NCBI GenBank assembly: GCA_037043455.1
Contig: JAWPHD010010309.1
Location: 30,983-94,982, forward strand
Reading direction: 5' to 3'
From: Cyrtodaria siliqua
Lineage: Eukaryota > Mollusca > Bivalvia > Adapedonta > Hiatellidae
DNA: 64,000 bases
The position numbers were made by a program, and so were the translations under genes. Below, in pieces: positions 12,301 through 24,300 of the stretch (positions are counted from its first letter, which is position 1; the number at the start of each line of letters is the position of its first letter). The notes below the pieces were generated by a model. It made no database searches. It was given only the letters and a program-made list of their open reading frames with translations, and had not been told where the DNA came from.

Positions 12301-15300
12301 AATGGCCCCGATATAAGACTCGTTCTTCGCACTCGTTCTTATATCGGGGCCATGATAGCGATATGATAGCGAGGGAGATATTTTCAGTATCTCAAAAACA
12401 CTGGTTATTAAACTATATATTACATAATTTAAAATGATATTTTATTAATAGGGGATTTATCACTGGCGCGAAGCGCCAGGGATGAAAATCCCCTTAAAGC
12501 TACAGAGTCCCTATATCAATCGATTTCTTCTTTGTAGGCGTGTCTTTATTTGTTACTTCATGTTCACCAGCTCATGTCGAAATCGGGTATTTAAGCGAGC
12601 AAATATAGCGCATGAAATCATTTACTGTATTCACATCGACCAGTGCACATCGTACCTATACACAGGTAACAGTAATTTTTACCGAAAAAAAAAAGTTAGC
12701 TTCTTTCGGGGCTCGAACACACGACCTTCTGATTTCAAGTCCTCTGCTCTAACCACTGAACTACAACGCTACTTGAGAAAACAGTATACTAACTACCATA
12801 TATTACGAGGCAAAATAACTTAACATATTTGAACTCAACTAAAGATGGATCAATACATATGCAGTCCATATTGTCGCACGTGTAAATTAACATTGCCTGG
12901 TGTAATACTGTATCTTATCAATATGAAACTAATACTTCGTCTCAAATCAACCATATATCGACTTGTTATTTAGCGCTTGTTGAGTTTGTGTGCGCGCTCT
13001 TGTTATTACGTAATGCCTATTTAGTGTTAAAAATGCTACAAAATACCAATAAATAGCAGTGGTCTAGAGGTTCAGCATACATCTTCCAAATCTTACAAGT
13101 GCAAAGGCTGTGGTTCAAATCCCGTTCCGGGCAACTATTTTTTTATCACATATATTCTTGAGCCGTATATTTATCGATGTTACCTGTACGAAGGCTAAAT
13201 AAAAATGTGAAATTTTACGTATCGATTTCTCCTTATATACCGACTTTTGGGGTGTTCGTCGATTTGAAACTACTTCACACGTGACTCATTCATATTCATG
13301 AGTTATTATCAGTTAAAATAGGGACTGTACAGCTTTAACGGTATCAACTTTTCTCCACATACTGTTCGTCTGAAAATAATTATCCCTTTGGTTTCCGATT
13401 ACGGCCAAGTATATGAGAGTCCAGCTTACGGAATGGGAAACCAGTCTCTACTTCCGCTGATAGGCATGGTAAATTCACTTCGGGCCTCTTCGACGATGTC
13501 CCTTGTCTGGTAGTCTCTGTCACCCAGACGTACGCAATCTGCGTCACTTAGGAGCATATATGGAATATTTATAAATATGAACATTTATTGATTTATAGGG
13601 GAAAAATAACAACAACTGTATGAAAAATATGTATACTTAATGGCAATAATGCTTTTTATGACCAGTAATGTATTTTGCATTCATTTGCAGTGATTTTCTT
13701 TGCTTTAAATGTTATTTATTACTTTAAATGCAATTTATTAATATTCCATATATCTTCCTTTAATGCCAAACCCCTGCTGGGGACCTAGACATGCGTCGTC
13801 ATACCAACAAAGACTGTTAGTATTTTAAAAATATATTTAAAAGAAATTTAATAGAAACATTGAAGATTTATATGGTACATGTAATTTGGAACTATGACGT
13901 CTTAGTTCTAAAATGGCAGCCCCCATAACCGTTGTAGAACAACCTTCAAAAGCCTGAAAAGGTCATATCTTTTTTGTTTATCATCCGATTTTGATAATTT
14001 TTTCACCATTTTCCATTTTTTTTCTGAACTCTCAAAAATAAAGCTTGTTTTGTTGTGGCGCTACATTCCCTTTAACACATAAATCCCATTGAGCAAAATA
14101 TACTCAATAATGTTGCAACTTATCAAGTTGTGTTTGCAAGCCCTGTGCACTATTAGATAATAGAACAATGTCATTAGGCAATATGGTTTACGGAACTAAC
14201 GCATCCATAACTAGATTTTAAAACAGGCAAAAACTTTCAAATACAAGTTCTATGGGGGCCCTAAGTTTCCTATTTAGCTCCCACTATACGACTCGTGTCT
14301 ATTAAATATCTGTTCAGCCAAGTCAAAACTTAGTAAGCCTTTCCTGACGCTGTCGCGATAAAGTGTCGTTATTTAGAATCCTCTGAACAGCAAAGAAAGA
14401 AATATCACAAATCTGGTCATGTTCCTACCACCTGCTTGGAGGAAGCCATTTGTAAACAATGCAGTGCTGCCGTCTATCGGTAACAAGTGTTTGTGAAGGA
14501 CGTTCCCAGACGCTCACTCCGTTCGCTCAGAAAAGGTGGGCATGCGGCTGGGTGATAGAGACTACTTGTCTGGTCGCCATTCGCGACATCTCGCCATAAG
14601 CGAAGAATGACGGAATTGGCCGACTATGTACGATCAAAGACATCGGAACTCTTCGTTATTTTCCGCAATTAGAGAGGATGAATCAATACTGGCCAGTAGT
14701 CTCGCCAGTTACTAATAATCGATAAATACGACTAAACAGAACAATTTTAATTGATTTGGGTCTTAAAAAACTCTATTTACTCCACTACTCAAGTCTTGTA
14801 TTTACTCTACTTCTCAGGTCTTGCTAAGTATCACGAGTCGCGGAAACAGACTAACGGACATTAAAATATATACTAGTTAATGATGACGTCATTAAATTGT
14901 GACAGTGGCGGAGTGGTAAGCACGGCCGCCTGTCACGCAGGAGATTCGAGTTCGAATCTGCAAATAATGTATTATTTTGTAATTATATTTTTTTTTAAGT
15001 AATAAAATGAAAAAGAAAAGAAAATTAATGGAATGAATCTTCTAAAGTGAATCTTGGTCTTTGATTTAGATTAGTCACGATAAACCGAGAACAAAACCCT
15101 AATGGCTTCAGTTTCCAGCATTTCCATGAATAATTTTGACAATACATGTATTACTTTTTTTTTTAACTAATAAGAATTTAAAACGCAGTTTATAATTAGA
15201 AAATTAGTTAAGAAATACATATTACAACCGAAACACTTTTATAATAAGGCTTTTCACATGCACACCTGGCAAATAAGTTTAATAATATATTATTATTTGT

Positions 15301-18300
15301 TTCAGTTAAACGTAACATTTTGTAATGAAAACAAACGCACAGTGTTTTAATTCAGATTTATCGAATAAATTACAACCACTATTTTTTTATGTCACATTAT
15401 AATTGTGTGCTTTGGACCACGGGTTTGAGTCATGAACAGTTTAGCATGCATACATTCTATATATGTGCTTATCTTCTATATTGTTTAAATCTACTAGTTA
15501 CCTACTTCCCGCGATCAAGATGCAGGATTATGCTTTAAATATATTTTTGCATGAAATGAAATATGGATATTTTTTAAATTACCTCGATAATACTTACCCG
15601 TATAGGAAGTATAGCATGTGTATGCTACTCTGAGTTTTGATGCCATGAAAGTCTGTATTTTATTATAACTGATATAAATGTGTTTATTTGTGTATCATAC
15701 TCATTTTTACAAGAGTTGTCTCCCGGATAATTATGTTTATTTCTATTTTGAATGTTAATTAAAGTGCACGTTTACAATTAACCGATGATCGATTATAGGC
15801 TTTCATAATCGATCTTCATAATCGGATGCTTAACAAACCGATGATGGGTTTAAAACAATCGATTAATCGAAACATTAAAGGGTTAACATTAAATATTTCA
15901 AAAACGTCTTTTGCAAAAGCATTTGTGGTGATGTTTGTGGTGCTAGTAAAATATGATGCCGAAATTATTAAAGTTGGCATATTTTAAAATTAGGAACATC
16001 GAAAGCTGCAATAATTCAAAGTACTAACGTACTTAACAAAATCCCAGCGTGTTCTTAGCCATTCTATCTAATGCATCACTGTATGACGTCAACCAATCTT
16101 TCCCAGATCATGCGCATATACTTATTGGAGATAATTACAAACTAGACGTAGGTATGGGTGTAATAGAATTGTTGTTTCGTACACAATAAAGTATAAAAAA
16201 AAAGAGGAAAACTCCTAACCATAAAACCTTGGGATTTTCCTTTTGTCTGTTATCAATGTTAACACTGTTAATAGGCATTACTTAGTTCACTTTGTATGTT
16301 GCGACATCGTTAATAATCTGACAATTGTATCCGATTACCTACGTTCATGCACCTTCGCAACATCTCGATTGATTCCGAAATCAGGAACTTTAATTTCAAT
16401 TTTCATCCCACAACACGTGAATGTGAATCTCTGTCCTTTTTTTAACATAAAAAGGAAGATGAGTGAAACTTATCCTCAATTATACAGTTTGATATTTTAT
16501 ATTCGATCTCCATGTCAGCAAAATTGTGTGTACAGTATTTTTACAGCGAAAATGTCAAACTACATGTAACTCCAAAATATGTGTAATTTATAGAAATTAT
16601 AATAAAAAAACAATTAGAACCTTGATCTATATATATTTACTTGTTTTTGAAAGAAATGTCATAGGATCTTGTCATATATAAGTTTTAACAAAAGTGAGCA
16701 TTATAACATACGTTTTTTATATATCGAATCTTTTTTTTTTTGTAAAGAAAAATGTGGGATACGGTCCATATATATATATGCCTTTAACAGTATTTTTAAA
16801 GTAAAAAGACGAATGAGGAATACAATTGTTTGTGTGTGTTTTCAAAAATGTCACATAGGTATGTATATAGGTAATCGAAAAGTAATCTTTGTTTTTCAAT
16901 AAATTTAATGTAATGAAAAAAAATGGTGAAAATGTTCAGTGACTCTATTTTTTTCTTTTTTTAGTGACATTTTGGAGTTAAAATGTCATCTTCAAAGACG
17001 TCTAGTACCAAAGACACTTTAAGTATCAATGCAATACAAATCTCAGCACTACGTCCTTTCCAACCCCACAATTGAAAAAAAAAAAATCTTATTTTTAAAT
17101 CAAAAGGATAAATTCTACTCCCAGTGGCAGAGCTACATGGAAACAGAGTTGTGGATAACTTCCCGACGCCTTCGCTCAATGCGTTTAAAAGTCGTTTAAA
17201 CAAACATTGGTTACGACACTCCACTAAATTTTCTCCAAGTTTTATATATATTCTTAAACTTGAAAATGTCAAAACGTGCCAAACCAACAACCTTAAGTTA
17301 GTTACTCAAACTGGATAAATCCCCATTTAGGCTGTGCCTTTTTCATATGATTTCTAATGATTCACGCCTTTTTACACCAGTTTGCACGAGAACGCCAAGA
17401 CGACGTTGCATCATCCAAGACGACGTTACGTCATACAACAAAACAAGTGAAACCGGAACTCTTCGTTAATTTCCGTAATCGTTATTTCCTAGTGACGGAA
17501 TCTGACGAAGACGTCCGTAAAACAATCGGAACGTCATTTGGCATTTCCGCCACTGACGGAAAAGGCCGAGCAATGTTCCGTACTGGGAAATATTTCCCAG
17601 TAGATCTCCCACTGGGAAATATTTCCCAGTAGAGCAAACTAGTAGATATAGCTTTTCTATTCCCAGTATTTCCTATATAAATCAGAGACAAATATGTAAT
17701 ATATAGAGGATCTTAAACGAGTTCCCATTTCATATAAGATTTATTAAACGAGTTATGAATTATTTTAATTTTAACGAGCCTTTTGGCGAGTTAAAATTAA
17801 AAATAATTCATAACGAGTTTCATAAATCTTATATGGAATGGGAACGAGTTTAAGATCCCTTTTATCACATGACATTGCAATCAAATTAGTAAAAAATAAT
17901 TCTGATGGACATAGAACCGCCACGACGTCAGACACACTTTAGCGCCAAAACGTCATAGAATATGTGACGTCGTAACGTCGCCTCTCACACATAACATTGC
18001 CTATAAAAGAGTTCGTGTTTTACCTCTTTACAAAATAGCAGTTTACGCCGACTTTTTAACTAACCAACAACAATGTTTTGTATAACGTGCATTATTTTTA
18101 TAAGCTGTCACAAATAATAAGTTTATGACTCAGATCTGGGTGAATTTGTAATAAATAAAATAGTTTCAGTTAATAAACTTGCGTAGTGTTACAGGTTTGA
18201 CTCAGCCAATGAAAATCGTTCCAGGTTGTATTACACGTGTGTCATACAATATAATATTAAATGGGTGTTCGACACTGCTAACAAGGGACGTTATGTGATA

Positions 18301-21300
18301 AAAATATATACTGGGGAGTGAACGTTAGAAAGTATATTTCACTACCGTTCATGAACAATCTCAATCAAACCGAGACTGCAATATTTCGTATGTGTCGTGT
18401 TCGGCCGTTTCCAAAGGTCCACTATCATATTCTTCTGAAATTTAGATACAATAACACATACATAGTAGCTAGACATACTACATACATATATCCTTGTATT
18501 ACAGGGGGTGAAGGGGTTGGGGGAATGCTGAACATTTACACATATTAAATAGCGATATAGAGTGCACTGAGCCTAATACAAACTTGAATACATTAGATGA
18601 ACAAAACGATATTTGTCTTCCACCACGTATCTTTGCATACTGATGTATTACACATCAACAAAACGAGTCACAAACCAACTTTAGCATTTACTTCTCATTA
18701 GACAAAATATGATTTAATTGTGCTGTCTTAAATTGTTTACAAGTTCCTCATGAAATTTGAAGGTTAAAAATACACATTGTTGTTCTTTTTAATATTCACA
18801 AATATATTTTTGATACCACATTGTGCGCCATTTCAGTTGAGGTCAAACATAGACTCTCCTCTCCCAGTTCCCAGAATTTGGACTTTCGCCGTGACAGTGG
18901 TAACTCGTCAGGTGGTAGCTTCGAAAAGGTAAGATGGAACACGTGGCTTATGGAATGTGTTTTTTCTTCTCTAGTTAATGTCATATGCATTATCTCTTTC
19001 AACTGTATAAGTGACTTGTTCCTTCAATGTTGTCAAATCAATGCACTTTTTTGGGGGGTAAAACTTCAGTTATATTGAATTGAATTGAATTGGGGTTTTA
19101 CGGCGCACCAACACAAGAAAGGTTATATGGCGCCAAACAGGGATGAACATGCCAGGCTCATCCTCCATTTACATCTAGTTAAAATATGGAGAATGGGCCA
19201 AGAACATTATAGTCTGCAGAATTGCAGAGTTGCTGCAAATTCTATTGTAGACACTCCATTTACGATGTTTCCACGTTTCCACATTTGCATATGCGGTGTC
19301 ATGAAGAAAACCTTGAATGAGCATGATAAAAGAAATGACAAAATGAACATGCAGGTGTGTGTGTGTGTGTGGTGGAGAGTGGGGGGGAGGGGGGAGGGGG
19401 TCCTACCCGTCTGCCTCTAGCGGGATTTGCAGTGGTTGTATCCTACTCCGGCAACCACACGGGGAACTTCAGTTATAATTATAGGTATTCAGATCTATGT
19501 TTTATAAAACATATTTAGTGCGCTCTTTCTAAAATTCATGCATTCTGTTTTATACATTCGAATAGATCTAACGATTTTGAGTTGTAAACCTTCTCGCTTC
19601 TCACCGCTGCGGGGTCGAATCGAACTGGGAGCTCAACTTGTAAGTGAGAAAGTGTCGATTCTTAAGGATTTTCGGGAGGTATACAGTGCTGGTTCTACCA
19701 GGAATAAGTTGGTGGTCTGCCTTCACCATAAAAAAATAAATAAACAAAATCGGCCGTCATACATAACCTACAACGTACTGAAAACTGACGTTAAACACTA
19801 AATAAACACACAAACTATATATATTGTATATGAGCAACGCCGCTCACGAATGGTTAATATAACCCATGGTCAATTCAAAGTTATCTGCATAAACATTTTC
19901 GTTTTATTTATAAAGCATTATCCCCCGAAAACTGCAATATAACCATTTAACGTTGATGGTGTACTTCACAATGTACTGAATGGGGTTTATTATGTTTATT
20001 ATGATGAAATCATCGTGAACCAGTTTCAGTTTTTAATGTATATTCATTGAACCAGGTTCTTTCTACTTTACACTGCTCGGTGTCACAAGTCCGTCAATTC
20101 GCGGGTGGTTGTCTGGCGAAAATTGAAATTTTATCAATAAATTGTTTTTATTTTAGGAAAAGTGATTAATTAATATGTGATATTTCTTAAGTTCCAGATT
20201 CTATGTTAGCTCAAAAGTTTATCTTCAAGTTCAAACAATAATGCAATTAATCTACTGGATAAGTTGTAAATGGCCTTGTTTGATTTTTTTCTCAACTTTC
20301 GAGTAGCGAGCGGCTATAGTCCATATGCAATATGTTCATTATCAAAATAGCGTAAAGGTCGGTTTTTTTACTTCGAAAAGGAGATATTTCTTTGTTCATC
20401 TAATGTGTTCGATTAATGTACTATCTAACTGTAAATATGTAACTAATTGTACCAGTTTCAGTTTTCAATTTATGTTTCAGTTTATATATTAATCTATGTA
20501 TTTTTTTTGTTTGATTTTGTTTGCAAAAATACATATTATGTACTTAATTATTGAGTATGTGTAACATATTCGTATGTGTAATATAAAATATATGAGATAT
20601 TAATCTATTGGATATTAATTAATTATAATAATGACTTTGTTTGATTTTTTTCTCAACTTTTGGGTACCGAGCGGCTATGGTCCATATGAATATGTTCATT
20701 ATCAAAAACAATTTGAAAAGATTGTCCACACGTTTGGTGAATTTTTGATGAAAGACAAATAAGCGGTAGCGTTTACAAGGTAAATATATACTAATAATCA
20801 AAGCAGACCTTTACGCTATTTTGACAATGAACCTATTTCATATGGACCATAGCCGCTCGGTACACATAAGTTGAGAAAAAAATCAAACAAGGTCATTATT
20901 ATAATGAATTAATACAAAAAAAAAGAAAAAAGATTCATATCTCATATACGCATAAATAGGGCAAGAATTACAAGATGAGGCCTTTCTCTGAAGTTTAGTA
21001 AATGAAAACGAAGATAAACATGATGATAACTTGCATTAAATTATATTTCAGTCAGATAACAGTTCTGAATTATCGCGGACAAGAGGCCGAACAATATCGG
21101 TAAGTCTGTGCGTGTTCTAGTCGTAAACGTATGTTTCTTCTTGCAATATGAGTTGCGTGCTTCCGATGGTTTTGTTGAAATAACTGAACATGAATTGGTG
21201 GCGTTTGGCTCTTCTTGATGTCTTTAATAGCGCTAGAAAAACCTCTTTAATAGCGCTAGAAAAACCTAATTAGCTCTCTGACTGAAGACCATGCGAACTT

Positions 21301-24300
21301 ACCGATGGCGCGTTTTTCATCATCGTCCGCCGTCCGTTGTCATTGTCAACTTTTTTGTTGTTAACACCTTTAGTTTGTATTTGATCTCAATGTAATTGTG
21401 TCAGGGTCTCTATATTAATGACAGCTCAGACAATTTCGAAAACGTATAATATCTGATAGAACCTTCATGAATATTGGAAAAACAACAACATAGTTATGGC
21501 GTTTGTTTAAATGCAATATGCTATGTTATGCCTTGATCCTTAAAACAAGTTTGACAGGGTATTTATGTCAATGAAAGCTTGGACAAGTTCGAAAAAAACA
21601 TTGTAATTTAAACTAGAGAGTCATGGCTCTTATAAGGATGAATTATTAGTATATATTTTACTTTGTAAGCGCTACCGTTCATTTGTCCTTCATCAAAAAT
21701 TCACCAAACGTGGTGACACTATTATTAAATTTAACAAGTTAAAATAAGTCTTTATTCGACTAAAACCATTGGAGTGATGGTCCTAACCTTGATGTATTGA
21801 ACAAATGATATATCTAGCCATGTGAACACTCTTAATTGTGTTTCTTTCACACAATCTTAACTAATTGTGGTCAATTTGTTTATTCTAATAAATATTCTGG
21901 CAATTTTCAAAACCACCTATAACCGAATTATAACAAACAGAGTTACTACGCTTGAGTTACTACGCTTGAACTATTTTTTTATAAAATGCTGCATTTTTTA
22001 ACAATTTAAGACGTCTCCAAAAGTTGGTCAACATGTCTTTATTAATAAAACCTTGCACAAGGTCGAACATTAAACTAGACACACCATAATTATGGCACAG
22101 CATGTATTGAATAAAAAAGGGTGTTTTAGTTTGTTTACATGAAAGCTTTTTTTGAAATGAATGTTTATTTTTGCAAGATAGCATATGATTTTGTTCAGCT
22201 CATTTACACAATAAATATGATATACAGCTTCTGATTTCACCAAGTTTAAATTGAAGATTTATTTCAATAGGGCAATATCAACAATGAGCAAAATCGAAAC
22301 ATGCGCTACATGGTTATTGCCCTTGGTTAGGTAAAATGTGCATGTCCTATCCATACCTTTTAATTAAACCACTCCATTAACAAAGTGAAACTTTATGCAC
22401 TTATGTATTATCAACATATTGTATGACTCTCTCAAAACCAGAGGTTTGTATATCCAAGGTCATGCAGTTTTCTTGTCCAGTACGTCCTAAACCGTTTGAT
22501 AAAATGTAATGTGTAGATGTAAATAGATGGTGTGTTTCACACTTAATTCATTGTCCCATTTGCAATGTCTCTGGAAAATATCATGGATTAAGATGGAACT
22601 TTATGTGTAACATTTATTTCAGGTTTAAGGTCAAGGTCATGCTATTTTTCTTACATAATCCAAAGGCCTTGCCCGAGTATATAGAAGTGTATGAGAAGAG
22701 ACCTTTGGAAACGACCGAATACGATAAATACGAAATATTGCATATTGTTCATGAACGGTAGTGAAATATGCTTGCTACCGTCATAAGTTTACATTATGTT
22801 ATATAGTAAATTATTTAACAAATCTTCTCTGTAACTACAAGTGTTAGAGGTCTAATAGTTTGCATCAATGGAAACATAACGATACTCTATGCCTCTCCGA
22901 TGCTGCTGTACGTAAGATGCTTGGTTAGTTTGCATCAGCTAGACAAAACACATAGCAATGAGAGCCCCGTTAGCCAGAGCACCCACATGCCTTCTTAGAC
23001 CTCTAGCTTTTTCTTGAACGAACACTTATTAATAGTGTACACTGTAAATCAGCTGTTTTTTTCTGATTTTAAAAAAGTCTGCCAAACTTATTAAAGCTGC
23101 TGTATAGTGACTTTATCGTTATAAACAGTTGCCGAATTAATTACAGCATCTGTTTATAGATTCGATTGCTTTAAACAGCCTGACGAATGTATAAAAAAGC
23201 TGTGTATTGTCAAACATACGTATAATAATTTGCTACTTCGGTTACAGGATGAGAGGCAATCCATTAAGTTAGCTAACACTAAAACCAGCACTGGCGGAGA
23301 GAAGTACAATAAAGGGTATTACTCATTGTTTATTTAAAATATATTTCAATGTGATTTTCATATTAACTACTATCTGTATACATTGTGTTATAATTTGTTC
23401 CGATTCGTTCCGATGTGCCAATACTTGCATTTATAAAACATGTGTATAAACAAATGTCGAACATGGTTCAGGCAAGGTAAACCTCTAACCATTTATCCAA
23501 AAATAATAAGATGCCAAAGTAACAATTCGACGTAGTAATCGAAGGAATTCCTTTGAAATTATGTTTATTGCATTCCACAATTTTTGGTCAACATTGGAAC
23601 TTTAACGCATTGCATGTTTAGTGGTTGACTCATTTGGGCAAACAAATACGTTCGTTTCTGGTCTTCCAACCGTCCCTATATTTTAGGCCCCGACCCTAAA
23701 CTATTTTTGGTCTCTCAAAAAAAAAAGACGTGTTTTAAGGTGTGTAAGTGTCAGTTTTAAAGTGGAGCACCCATATTATGTTCAAGAAACATGATTTTGG
23801 TGTTCTTGATGTGCATTTAGTATAGTAAGGAATAATTCTAATAAAAATCTATATTAAACAAAAAATCTACCTACCTACGCACCCTATTGTTTGGGGGAAA
23901 AGACCAGAAACAGACTTATGTTTTTTTGGCCTTACAGTTCGCCACTTTGGTTTCCTTTATGATTGTTCGATGATCGGATAGATTGTGGACCCCTTGATGT
24001 TTGTCTTCAATCTTGTCTTGTCGTACTCGTAATGGTTTATTCTATTGTTGCTTTGACTTCTGCCAAGTCATTAAGTACTTGCTTTGTGGCTTTCTTTGCC
24101 TTTTTATTTCCACAGGTACAGGATGATCTATTTGTTATACTACCTATTATGTATTGCCTATTAATGCTGCCTAGTTTGTTAGAGACTATAGGCTGGCGTT
24201 TATTAATTTACACTGTCCTGATTTATTCGGATGACCACAGGATAAAAGTAAGATTTGGTGACCCTATAACCTGGTTTGAACCCCAGCTGCCTTTTTGCTA

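Larger units (their letters stand above)
12422..17095. other. Gene 1 intron, mostly unassigned
   Basis: Long intron stretch without coding signal. Apart from the tRNA-like segments at 12707, 13058 and 14914, I see only diffuse AT-rich sequence and low-copy inverted motifs (for example ATCGATT-rich sequence at 15780-15870). Confidence 0.4.

Noticed and set aside
12707..12772. Functional tRNA-Ser gene on the minus strand
   Set aside because: Acceptor and anticodon stems do not pair; kept only as a tRNA-like pseudogene.
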